Shown here: piece after piece, positions 38,193 through 47,286 of the stretch | Layout of the letters: the number at the start of each line of letters is the position of its first letter | Position numbering within the stretch: position 1 is the stretch's first letter | DNA from: a bacterium | GTDB lineage: Bacteria; Campylobacterota; Campylobacteria; Campylobacterales; Sulfurimonadaceae | DNA: 64,000 nucleotides | Direction of reading: 5' to 3' | Assembly (NCBI GenBank): GCA_018824305.1 | Contig: JAHJGM010000011.1 | Span: forward strand, 105,595 to 169,594 | Notes under the pieces: generated by a model | Told to the model about the DNA's origin: nothing | The model's database searches: none | Seen by the model: only the letters and a program-made list of their open reading frames with translations | Position numbers and translations under genes: made by a program

Positions 38193-40382
38193 TTAGAACT
38201 TCACTGAAAGACCGGCAGTATAGACTCTACCGGGATTTACAGTGATGGAGAGGTCTTCATAATCAAATACACCGTCTCCGTTTCTATCACTGCTTGCTCT
38301 TGCCACGTTATAGTATTGATTGTCAAATACATTGTCTACTCTTGCAAAGACAGCCACTTCGACTTTAGATATTTTTCTTTTATAATCCACACCAAGATTT
38401 AAAACCGTTTGAGCATCGATTTTCAATCTGTTAAGGTCATCGGCATAGTAATCGGATTTATAATGGATCTCTCCTGTGAACTTTAAGTCTTTTAATGGTT
38501 GATAGTATGTAATAAGATTGACGTCATGCTTAGAAGTTCTAGGGATTCTGTTTCCCGTCACATCAAAATAGGTTATGTTAGCAGTATAGGCACTTCCGTC
38601 AAGATCGATTCCAAAACTGTCATAATTCGTATATACCGCGTCCAAATAAGTATATGCCAAGACAAATGAGACCTCATCGCTTACAGGACCGTCAACAGCC
38701 AGTTCCAGACCTCTGTGTCTTGCCCCTCCGATGTTTTTCCACATATCAGTCGTATCCGTTGAGCCGTAGTTCCCCGAACTTTTCATGATGAAATCTTTTC
38801 TGTCAAGTTGAAATACGGAAAGTTCGTAGTTGATTTTATGCTTAGTCGTTCTTAGACCAATCTCGTAGTTTCTTGATTCTTCAGGTTTAAGATCAGGATT
38901 GTTCTGTGTCGAACCATAAGTGCTAATGTCGCCTGCATAAAGTTGTGACACGGTAGGTGCTCTAAAACCCGTCGAATAGTTAGCAAAGAGAGTCGATGCC
39001 TCATCTAACTGATAATCTGTTCCCAATCTGTAAGAGTAGACTTTAAAAGTTTTATCAAATCTATTATTTGCATAATCTTCATATTTTAAGTTTATAAAGT
39101 CGTATCGGATATTACCCGTTGCACTCCAATTTTGAGACAGTCCCTGTTTGTACTCTCCGTAAACTGCATAAACCCTTTCATTTGTTTTATCATCACTTTT
39201 TAGATCACCCGCTAAGTAATAATTGGGTGTCACGGAATATGTCGGATAGTATGAGACACGTGCCTGATTGACCAGATAAGTTGTTTTATCTTTGTATTCA
39301 TTATCTCTTATATCTGCTCCAAGAAGCGTTGCGAAACTCTCTGCCGATGTTCTGTATTCACTTTTGACACCTCTTTGTATCTGTGCATACTTATTGCCAT
39401 ACACATAATCATTATCATCCAAAGTGCTGTCAGTAACTCCTGAAGCGTTTTTTGTCTGCGGACTTGAGATAAACTCCGTATTATCGGTATATACATATCC
39501 GTTTACAAGCAGATTTGAATTATTGCTAAAATCTTTCGAATAGGTCAAAAACAGTTTTAGCAACTTAACTTTATAGTCCCTTGTATAGTCCCGACTCTGT
39601 TGGTCGCCGTAGTATATAGATTTAGGATTATCTTTTGCCTCTGTCTCACCGCCGACAGTACCGTGAGTATCTTTTTTTCTGTCTGATACTTCCATACCGA
39701 AAGTAAGATCTGATGTATCGTCTATATAATATTGCACTTTACCGTTAAAATATTTTGCATCATAGCCTGAATCTTCATAGTATCCGTCAGATTTTCTTTG
39801 GCTTGCCTGGACATGGAAGTTGAACTTGTCGTTAGAATATCCTGTTCTTGCCAAGAGTTTTTGATAATTAAAACTTCCCGCTTCGTATGCCGCAAAAGTA
39901 TTATTGTAATGAGCACCTTTTTTGGTCGTGATGACGACAGCCCCTGAAAGTGCATCGTCTCCAAACAGATAAGACGCTCCGCCTTTGATAACCTTGATAC
40001 TTTCAATGTTGTCAAGGTCGATATTGACACTTCCTGTACGTTCAAAAACAGGTACACCGTCGATCACGACTGCAACACCCGGTTTTTCACCCATGTACAT
40101 CTGATTTTCCACTCCCCTTAAGTGGATCTTCAAAGAATCACCGTCCGTGTATGTCGTTGTCAGACCCGGAATAGACTGCAATACCTGCTGAATATTTTCC
40201 GCATGTGCGTTATCGACTGTCTCGCCGCTTATCGTAGCAGTACTTGAGACTTCACTTTTTTTTGTCTGAAGATTATCGACGATGGTTGATGACTCTACTT
40301 GTATCATCCCCAGATCTGAAGCGGATAGATTAAGCGCAAATGCGCAGATCGCAGAAAGGATTATGCCGTTTGTTTTTTTCAT
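38193..40382 (-). CDS. TonB-dependent outer-membrane receptor
   Basis: ENIQQVLQSIPGLTT plug; VVIDGVPVFERTGSVNIDLDNIESIKVIKGGASYLFGDDALSGAVVITTKKG; VNPGRVYTAGLSVKF terminus. Confidence 0.95.
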   Translation of the reverse strand: MKKTNGIILSAICAFALNLSASDLGMIQVESSTIVDNLQTKKSEVSSTATISGETVDNAHAENIQQVLQSIPGLTTTYTDGDSLKIHLRGVENQMYMGEKPGVAVVIDGVPVFERTGSVNIDLDNIESIKVIKGGASYLFGDDALSGAVVITTKKGAHYNNTFAAYEAGSFNYQKLLARTGYSNDKFNFHVQASQRKSDGYYEDSGYDAKYFNGKVQYYIDDTSDLTFGMEVSDRKKDTHGTVGGETEAKDNPKSIYYGDQQSRDYTRDYKVKLLKLFLTYSKDFSNNSNLLVNGYVYTDNTEFISSPQTKNASGVTDSTLDDNDYVYGNKYAQIQRGVKSEYRTSAESFATLLGADIRDNEYKDKTTYLVNQARVSYYPTYSVTPNYYLAGDLKSDDKTNERVYAVYGEYKQGLSQNWSATGNIRYDFINLKYEDYANNRFDKTFKVYSYRLGTDYQLDEASTLFANYSTGFRAPTVSQLYAGDISTYGSTQNNPDLKPEESRNYEIGLRTTKHKINYELSVFQLDRKDFIMKSSGNYGSTDTTDMWKNIGGARHRGLELAVDGPVSDEVSFVLAYTYLDAVYTNYDSFGIDLDGSAYTANITYFDVTGNRIPRTSKHDVNLITYYQPLKDLKFTGEIHYKSDYYADDLNRLKIDAQTVLNLGVDYKRKISKVEVAVFARVDNVFDNQYYNVARASSDRNGDGVFDYEDLSITVNPGRVYTAGLSVKF

Positions 40383-40408
40383 TTATTCTCCATCAATATA
40401 TAAATCAA

Positions 40409-40521
40409 TGGCACCGGAAGGTTATGTATTATTATTTAGTTAATCAAATAATGATAGAATTTTATCGGTGCCAGTCGCCATTCCTTGCCTTGTAGTCGCC
40501 AAACTAGATTAAGGCAAGGAA
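40409..40521 (-). promoter_or_regulatory. Structured 5' leader of the TonB-receptor gene
   Basis: 8-bp stem TGGCACCG/CGGTGCCA (40409-40416 / 40466-40473); 11-bp stem TTCCTTGCCTT/AAGGCAAGGAA (40481-40491 / 40511-40521); AGTCGCCA repeated at 40473 and 40494. Confidence 0.5.
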
Positions 40522-40651
40522 CTTTAGACTTCGATTTTAATGCAGAAGTGTTAATTTTATGTTAATTGTCATAATCAAACTAATAATATTTATTAAGTTT
40601 CATTAAAATACTCATTATTTAAACTGTCGCAGTATTAATCTTTTCTTAAAT

Positions 40652-40668
40652 AAGACAAATATTGTCTT
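40652..40668. promoter_or_regulatory. Inverted-repeat operator candidate upstream of superoxide reductase
   Basis: AAGACAA-ATA-TTGTCTT, 70 bp before the start codon. Confidence 0.45.
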
Positions 40669-40737
40669 GTTTATGTTTTTCTGCAAGAAAATAAAGATAT
40701 ACTGCCGACATTAAATCAAAAAACACAAGGAAATAAA

Positions 40738-41124
40738 ATGCCAAAGATTAACAAGTATGTTGATATCGACACTGTAGAACGCGAAGCTAAAAAAGATTAT
40801 ATTGACCGTCACTCACCGTTCATTCACTGTGCAAGCGAAGCTAAAAAAGGCGAGATATTCGCTGTTACTATAAAAATGGGTAACGAATACTCTCATCCGG
40901 ATGATTTCGATCACTATATCGCTAACATCGCTCTATACAACGGTGAAGTTCTTTTAGCTAGAGCCGACTTTGTTCCAGGAACTTTAGGAAATGAGAAATC
41001 TCATACTACTGTTACTTTCAACATCCGCCCGATGGGTAAAAAACTTGATCTTGTAGCACACGCTTACTGTACAAAACACGGTGTGTGGGAATCAACGCCT
41101 GTTGAAGTAGAAGTAGCAGAATAG
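40738..41124 (+). CDS. Superoxide reductase (neelaredoxin/desulfoferrodoxin)
   Basis: KINKYVDIDTVEREAKKDYIDRHSPFIHC; EYSHPDDFDHYI; AYCTKHGVWE iron-ligand motifs. Confidence 0.92.
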   Translation: MPKINKYVDIDTVEREAKKDYIDRHSPFIHCASEAKKGEIFAVTIKMGNEYSHPDDFDHYIANIALYNGEVLLARADFVPGTLGNEKSHTTVTFNIRPMGKKLDLVAHAYCTKHGVWESTPVEVEVAE

Positions 41125-41179
41125 TTATACTTTTTATTATAAGACTTTTAGGGTCTTATAATAGTTCCTCTTTTAAAAG

Positions 41180-42139
41180 CTAAATCCACCCTTTTTTCTT
41201 AAATATATAGATCGGTGTCACAGATGAAAGTACCATCAGGATGATCGCAAACACATACCCGTAATCCCAATGCAACTCCGGCATAAAATTAAAGTTCATA
41301 CCATATACGCTCGCTATCAAAGTCGGCGGCAGAAACACCACGTTTACTATCGTAAATATTTTGATGACCTTGTTTTGTTCGATGCTAAGAACACCTATAA
41401 ATATATTTTGAAGGTAGTCAAGTCTTTCAAAATTAAAATCCGTATGTTCGATAAGAGACTTTAAGTCTTTTAACATGATAGTGATCTCGTTTTTAAGAGC
41501 GATCTCATATTTATTGGATTTCAACAAAGAGGTAAGGATCCTCTGCTTGTCGGTCAAGTTTTCCCTGATCTTCATATTGAGATCTTCAAAGAGAGATATC
41601 TTTTCAAGTATCTCTTCATCATCGTTAGAGTAATCCGTAAAGACGTGCTTACGAAGTCTTGTCACCTCTTTTGAAAGGTTTTCGATTGTATCGGCATCCG
41701 CATCGATCCTGATATCTATGATCTGACAAAATATCTCGTAACCGTCTTTAAACTCTTTTGGAGCATTGGTAAATCTTTTTATGAACTCATTGAAACTCGT
41801 CAATTGGTTATATCTGATAGATATCAGCAGTTTATTTTTTAAGATAAACGATACGGTCTCATTGTAAGGGTGTTCGACATTGCTGATAAGAAAATAGCTG
41901 TTTATCTCTATCTTCTCGTTCTCTTCCCAATATCTCGAACTTATCTCGATCTCTTCACTCTCTTGTTTTGTAGGAAATTTGATATTAAACATGTTCTCTA
42001 CATATTCAAGTTCTTGTTTTGTCGGCTTTAAAATATCGATCCAGACGATATTGTCTTTTTTGTTTTTGTCATCATCTAAGAATGTCAAATCCTCTAAGAC
42101 TTCTATTCTATTGAACTTTTTTATAAAATATTTAATCAT
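41180..42139 (-). CDS. corA: CorA-family Mg2+ transporter
   Basis: IASVYGMNFNFMPEL (GMN motif) and two C-terminal TM helices. Confidence 0.93.
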   Translation of the reverse strand: MIKYFIKKFNRIEVLEDLTFLDDDKNKKDNIVWIDILKPTKQELEYVENMFNIKFPTKQESEEIEISSRYWEENEKIEINSYFLISNVEHPYNETVSFILKNKLLISIRYNQLTSFNEFIKRFTNAPKEFKDGYEIFCQIIDIRIDADADTIENLSKEVTRLRKHVFTDYSNDDEEILEKISLFEDLNMKIRENLTDKQRILTSLLKSNKYEIALKNEITIMLKDLKSLIEHTDFNFERLDYLQNIFIGVLSIEQNKVIKIFTIVNVVFLPPTLIASVYGMNFNFMPELHWDYGYVFAIILMVLSSVTPIYIFKKKGWI

Positions 42140-42204
42140 GATGAGACCCTGTTTTAAACTATTTCGCGATTATAACATTACAATGAACAATAATGATTAC
42201 AATC

Positions 42205-42615
42205 TTATTTCACAGCGTTATGACCCAAAAATACAGAGCCTATCATCTTCCTTACTTTTAATATTCCAAGCTTTAGACCGCTGAACCTCATCACTTTTGC
42301 AAGTTTTTTCCACTCATGTTTGTCATAACAGGGATTTTGACATGTTCTGCATCTCGGCTTTATTTCATAGGGGCACTCTTCTAGGCGTATAAGCGAGTAA
42401 TCCAAAAGATCGGAACATTCACGGCACAGATGCACCTCTACCCTACATGTAAGCTCTTTATGTCTACATGTAGAGGCTTTGGGCATCTCTTTTTCATGGT
42501 CGTTTGCATCACAGTATGTCTCAAAAAATTGTTTTAAGGTCTTTACTTCACTTTCAAACTTATCTTTGTTCATTAGCGGCGATTCTCTTTTCGTGATAAT
42601 GGTATCCCTGCACAA
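42205..42615 (-). CDS. Nitrous oxide-stimulated promoter-family protein
   Basis: CRHKELTCRVEVHLCRECSDLLDYSLIRLEECPYEIKPRCRTCQNPCYDKHEWKK. Confidence 0.8.
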   Translation of the reverse strand: MCRDTIITKRESPLMNKDKFESEVKTLKQFFETYCDANDHEKEMPKASTCRHKELTCRVEVHLCRECSDLLDYSLIRLEECPYEIKPRCRTCQNPCYDKHEWKKLAKVMRFSGLKLGILKVRKMIGSVFLGHNAVK

Positions 42616-43813
42616 GATTATACATCAGCAGCGAGGAGGAGATAAAAAACACTATGGCAGCCACAGGGAGCAAAGGTTTAAAGAAAAGGGCAAAAATAAA
42701 CAAAGCATAGCTCGTCATAAAAAGATAAAACTGCGATCTCATCAAATGGGGCTTCATCACCTCACCCATCTCGGCATCATATATGAATTTCGAACTCAAA
42801 TGAAACCATGTCAAGAACGGCACTATCTTATATAACATCCCGTTTATGAGTCCATAAGCAAATCCAAGCCCGAAAAACACACCGAAGGCAAAATCGGCCT
42901 CTTTGTCAAAAAGTATGCAAACAATCCACAACAGCGCGCCCAGTGCGAGATTGACACTTGCAAAGTAAAAGAGATTGACCGTGATGTCGCTTCTGGCTCT
43001 TTTTCTGTTCTTTAATAGTTTGATAGTGAAAAATGAAAAACTCATGACGACGGCACTGAGAACTATTTTCAAGATCTTCTGTATTGTTTCATATTCAAAT
43101 AACGTACTGAGTATAAGTAAAAGAACAGTGAAAGACAAGAGAGGCAAAAGAGTTTTTTTGAGAGTTGAGGGATACTCTTTTGTAACGTAAAACATCGGGA
43201 TTATCTTGTATGTCACCGCACAAAACAGCATAAAGATGACACCAAAGAGCATCACGGTAAAATGGATATCGCCAAATTTAAGAGTTCCCATCAATCCGAT
43301 ATGCTGCAACAACGCAAAAGCTCCAAACTGTGCTCCGATAATCATAAAAACAAATACTGCGATAAAACTTTTCACCACGATGTTTTTATCTTCTGTTTTT
43401 AATATCGTAACCAGAGAGTACAAAGCAAAAAATATAAAGCTTCCCGATAAAAGCAGGATGCTTAAAAATATAAAAATATTTAAATGAAAGAAGAAATACC
43501 CGAGAAAACTAAGGATACCGTTATTTAAAAACAAAAGCAGATACTCGGCTTTTCTTTCCACATCTTGATATGCCACGCCGATGATGACCGGCATCATCTG
43601 AAAGAGCGTCCCAAAGATGATATGAGTAAAAAATCCAAGCGTCAGGACGTGAGTAATGGCTATCGCTTCTAAATAGTACCGATTCTCCACATGTAAGCCG
43701 TAAAACAAAAGAGCAATACAAAACAAAAGCAGATATGCCGTACCTGTTATGTAATATAAAATCGGAATAAAATACGGCGGTGCCTGATCCAGCGAGAGTC
43801 CCTGCATATTCAT
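42560..43813 (-). CDS. Polytopic membrane protein, NnrS/heme-copper-like
   Basis: 417 aa, ~12 TM; AIAITHVLTLGFFTHIIFGTLFQMMPV. Confidence 0.6.
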   Translation of the reverse strand: MNMQGLSLDQAPPYFIPILYYITGTAYLLLFCIALLFYGLHVENRYYLEAIAITHVLTLGFFTHIIFGTLFQMMPVIIGVAYQDVERKAEYLLLFLNNGILSFLGYFFFHLNIFIFLSILLLSGSFIFFALYSLVTILKTEDKNIVVKSFIAVFVFMIIGAQFGAFALLQHIGLMGTLKFGDIHFTVMLFGVIFMLFCAVTYKIIPMFYVTKEYPSTLKKTLLPLLSFTVLLLILSTLFEYETIQKILKIVLSAVVMSFSFFTIKLLKNRKRARSDITVNLFYFASVNLALGALLWIVCILFDKEADFAFGVFFGLGFAYGLINGMLYKIVPFLTWFHLSSKFIYDAEMGEVMKPHLMRSQFYLFMTSYALFIFALFFKPLLPVAAIVFFISSSLLMYNLVQGYHYHEKRIAANEQR

Positions 43814-44031
43814 CGGTAGATCTTTATCTCAAAATAGTTTTCTTCATCTTTGACGGTATCCGATCTCAGTCCTAGTTTGTCTATCTGTTCATGCAGTTTG
43901 CAAGGGAACATACGGTGGATAAACACTAATGTTTCACCACTTTTTAGATTTTTAATCGCTTCTATACCTTTGAGCAAAGGTAGCGGCGCTTCCAGTTCGC
44001 TCACATCAAGGATGATCTCTTTATTTGCCAT
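43810..44031 (-). CDS. DUF2249-domain protein
   Basis: ILDVSELEAPLPLLKGIEAIKNLKSGETLVFIHRMFPCKLHEQIDKLG. Confidence 0.75.
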   Translation of the reverse strand: MANKEIILDVSELEAPLPLLKGIEAIKNLKSGETLVFIHRMFPCKLHEQIDKLGLRSDTVKDEENYFEIKIYR

Positions 44032-44458
44032 ATTCCATCAGCCTTTGGACTATCTCGTCATTTTGCTCAGACAAGACATTTTGCATCATAGTATAAAGCA
44101 TCTGTTCCTCTTTTGCGTTGTGCTGCTGTAAAAGTATCATCATAGATTCACTCAGAGAAAAAAACCTATCACTATTTTTGTGCGCCATCGCTTCATCGAG
44201 TTTCTCAAACAACATCCGAGTCTGGGTATGCTCCATCCTCATCACTTGCGTAGGTCCTTGCGTCATGCCTGTTTTTTCTTCAAAGATCGGGAACAGATAC
44301 CCCTCCTCCGTATCAAAATGTTTTAATGTCTCATCCTTAAACTCTCTGTATTTTTCTTCGGCATCTGCAAAATCTTTCTTCTCTACGGCTTCTTCGGCTA
44401 AAGCCAGCAACTCATCGCAAGCTCTGTGCTTGAATGTCATAAAATCTTTTATAGTCAT
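44021..44458 (-). CDS. Hemerythrin-domain protein
   Basis: HFDTEEGYLFPIFEE; RMEHTQTRMLFEKL; LLQQHNAKEEQMLY. Confidence 0.88.
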   Translation of the reverse strand: MTIKDFMTFKHRACDELLALAEEAVEKKDFADAEEKYREFKDETLKHFDTEEGYLFPIFEEKTGMTQGPTQVMRMEHTQTRMLFEKLDEAMAHKNSDRFFSLSESMMILLQQHNAKEEQMLYTMMQNVLSEQNDEIVQRLMEYGK

Positions 44459-44509
44459 AGTGTCCTCTTTCTTTTTATGTGATTTTTACATACAATACAG
44501 ATAAAAAGA

Positions 44510-44523
44510 TTGACGCTTGTCAA
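44510..44523. promoter_or_regulatory. FNR/NNR-type box
   Basis: TTGAC-GCTT-GTCAA just before the likely ATG (44537) of the Crp/Fnr gene. Confidence 0.45.
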
Positions 44524-44536
44524 GAAATGGAATACT

Positions 44537-45169
44537 ATGGAGTTAGAAAAGTTTTGGTTTTTCGATTCTTTGGATAAAAATGAGATGGCAGAATTAAAAA
44601 ACATCACGATCAAAAAACAGTATAAAAAGGGGGAGATACTCTTTTATATCAAAGATGAACCTAGATACCTCTACCTCCTTGCAAGCGGTGTCGTCAAGCT
44701 CTATAAGCATGATTTTAAAGATAACGAAGTAGTCTTGCACAATCTCTGCGCACCCAATCTCATAGCCGAGATCGCAAACTTCGAAGAATCACCCTATCCT
44801 GCCAACTGCGCTTTTGAAAGCGATGCGGTAATATACCTGATCGACTACAGACAGTTTAAAGAAAAGTTTTTAAGCAAGAGCAATATCTCGATGATATTTA
44901 TAAAATCCCTCACAAAAAAGATAAAAGCTCTGGAAAACTTTATAAATTACTCCTTAACAGCAGACAGTTACACGAAAATCGCAAAATTCCTCTATGAAAA
45001 CGAAGATATCCTAAAAAGCATCAAACAGGTCAAAATAGCTTCCATTTTAAACATCGCTCCTGAGACCCTGTCCAGAAATATCACAAGATTGAAAAAAGAG
45101 AATATTATCGCTAAAGAGAACGGCAACATCAAGATCATAGACAAAAACAGGCTAAAAGAGCTGATATAA
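44537..45169 (+). CDS. Crp/Fnr-family transcriptional regulator
   Basis: KKGEILFYIKDEPRYLYLLASGVVKLYKHDF; VKIASILNIAPETLSRNITRLKKENII HTH. Confidence 0.92.
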   Translation: MELEKFWFFDSLDKNEMAELKNITIKKQYKKGEILFYIKDEPRYLYLLASGVVKLYKHDFKDNEVVLHNLCAPNLIAEIANFEESPYPANCAFESDAVIYLIDYRQFKEKFLSKSNISMIFIKSLTKKIKALENFINYSLTADSYTKIAKFLYENEDILKSIKQVKIASILNIAPETLSRNITRLKKENIIAKENGNIKIIDKNRLKELI

Positions 45170-45238
45170 AACCAATACATCAATATATCTTGATTTATTT
45201 ATGATATAATTTTGCATATTTAAAATCCGGATGAAAAA

Positions 45239-45649
45239 ATGACTCAAAAAAAACAAGTCCTTATTCTTTGTACAGGAAACAGTTGCCGTTCCATCATGGC
45301 TGAAGCACTTATAAACGCAAAGCTCGGTGATTGTGTCGAAGCTCAAAGCTCAGGTGTCAAAGCAAGCGGAGCCGTCAATCCAAATGCCCGAAAACTTTTA
45401 ACGGATCATGGATACTGGAGAGACTCTTATCATTCAAAAACGATAGATACCGTTTTGAATACGGCTTTTGATCTGGTCGTGACGGTCTGTGATCATGCAA
45501 AAGAGACCTGCCCTATGTTTCCAAAAGCCGTAAAGACCATACACGCAGGTTTTGACGATCCCAGCGGCAAAGAATACGCAGAGTACGAAAAGACCCTAAA
45601 ACTCATAGAAGAGGAACTTCTGCCCCTCATAAAAAAAGAGCTTTGCTGA
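45239..45649 (+). CDS. Low-MW phosphatase-type arsenate reductase
   Basis: VLILCTGNSCRSIMAEALINAKLG; VVTVCDHAKETCPMFP. Confidence 0.93.
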   Translation: MTQKKQVLILCTGNSCRSIMAEALINAKLGDCVEAQSSGVKASGAVNPNARKLLTDHGYWRDSYHSKTIDTVLNTAFDLVVTVCDHAKETCPMFPKAVKTIHAGFDDPSGKEYAEYEKTLKLIEEELLPLIKKELC

Positions 45650-45653
45650 TTCC

Positions 45654-47207
45654 CTACATGTAAGGGAGTTTAGGAAGCGGCTCATCGATGTAATACCCTT
45701 GCGAATAATCGATACCAAGCTCTTTTACTACCGACTCTACCGTACTTGAGTGCACATACTCCGCTATCGTCTCAATACCCATTTTTTTGGCAAACTCTAC
45801 TATCGTCTGGGTTATGAGTCTTGAGTTTTTACATGTATCTATATCTTTAATGAGCGAACCGTCTATCTTGATATAATCCACTTGGATCTTTGTCAGATAG
45901 GAGAAGTTCGAATATCCGCTTCCAAAATCGTCTATGGCGATGCTTGCACCGAAACGCTTGACCTCGGTCATAAATCTTGTCACTTTGTTGTAGTCGATGA
46001 TGGCTTCTGATTCCAAAAGCTCAAACGTCACTCTGTTTCCTATCCCGTATTTTTTCAGATTCTCTATGATGAACGTGTATATCTCTTCGCTCATGATATC
46101 TTCGATGGAGATATTGATGCTGAAATCAAGATCATTGTCTTTAAAGATAGCGAATGTCTTTTCTATAATGCTCTTTGTAACGATATTATAGACTTTTATG
46201 GTTTTTGCTATGGGGATGAACTGCACGGGAGAGAGGATATTGCCGTTTTCATCCACGAGTCGGGCCAAAGATTCGAACCTTACGACTTTTCCCGTTTTAT
46301 TGGAGATTATCGGTTGAAAATATGGGATGACTCCCGAGTTTTCTATCGACTTTCTGATCTTGTAAGAGGTTATGAGGTTTTGCTCGTACTCGTTCTCAAA
46401 GTTCATCCTGTCTTCATATATCCAAAAAGGGAGTTTCATCTGTTTTGCATATTTGAGAGCCATATTGACTTTGGAAAAAAGGTTTTCAAAATTTTTGCCC
46501 GAAGAGGATGCCAAAGTGACATCGGTATAGATCAGATTGTTCTGATACTCAAATGACGAGTCTCTGAGCATATCGTGCAGCTCTTTGAGATAGTGTTTCA
46601 GAGTGTAAAAATCCATGATCTCTTCTATCAAGACCCCGAACTCTGCACCGGAGATCCTGTACACTTTTGAATTTTTTATATTGTTTTTGAGCTTTAAGGC
46701 CATCTGTTCAAGCAGATAGTCACCGACTACAAAACCGTAAAAATCATTGATGGTCTGAAAATTGTCCAATGTGACACAGATATAGGTCCTGTCGTCGATA
46801 TCCTGCATATCGCGTCTAAGCTGATAAAGGTTTGGAAACCCTGTAAGCGGGTCTGTAAAAAATCTTTTTAAAAGCTGTACTTTGCAATCTTTTACATCCT
46901 CTTCTATCTCTTTGTTTTTCTCTTGAAGTTTGTAGAGTATCTCATCTTTAGAGAGCTGATTATCCGAGCTGTAGACTACGATATTGACGTCATTTTTATT
47001 CTTGGATTTTAGAAGTACGATCTCGGGATCGTTAAATTTTTTTTTCAAAGATGAAGTGAGATTATGGACCAAGACAGTATTGTGAAGATATGCCGAAATT
47101 TGGATATATAGATTGTGCTTAGCCTCTTTATGTATCTGCTCTACTGCACTTTCGACCTCGCTCGATGATGAGATCGTATATTCGTGTATCGTAAATCCAT
47201 TTTTCAT
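45654..47207 (-). CDS. GGDEF-EAL protein with degenerate GGDEF (SGAEF)
   Basis: DPLTGFPNLYQLRRDM…YRISGAEFGVLIEE; FQPIISNKTGKVVRFESLARL; AIDDFGSGYSNFSYL. Confidence 0.92.
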   Translation of the reverse strand: MKNGFTIHEYTISSSSEVESAVEQIHKEAKHNLYIQISAYLHNTVLVHNLTSSLKKKFNDPEIVLLKSKNKNDVNIVVYSSDNQLSKDEILYKLQEKNKEIEEDVKDCKVQLLKRFFTDPLTGFPNLYQLRRDMQDIDDRTYICVTLDNFQTINDFYGFVVGDYLLEQMALKLKNNIKNSKVYRISGAEFGVLIEEIMDFYTLKHYLKELHDMLRDSSFEYQNNLIYTDVTLASSSGKNFENLFSKVNMALKYAKQMKLPFWIYEDRMNFENEYEQNLITSYKIRKSIENSGVIPYFQPIISNKTGKVVRFESLARLVDENGNILSPVQFIPIAKTIKVYNIVTKSIIEKTFAIFKDNDLDFSINISIEDIMSEEIYTFIIENLKKYGIGNRVTFELLESEAIIDYNKVTRFMTEVKRFGASIAIDDFGSGYSNFSYLTKIQVDYIKIDGSLIKDIDTCKNSRLITQTIVEFAKKMGIETIAEYVHSSTVESVVKELGIDYSQGYYIDEPLPKLPYM

Positions 47208-47286
47208 TTTTATCCATTTTATCTATATTTAACACCTCTTCAACTATACTACAAAATATTTTAAAGAAGGTCAGAGAAACGTATAA

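Noticed and set aside
40409-40521. Assigning the leader to a known riboswitch class (cobalamin, TPP, Moco, c-di-GMP)
   Set aside because: I could not match conserved cores such as a B12 box or TPP CUGAGA; left as unidentified structured leader.
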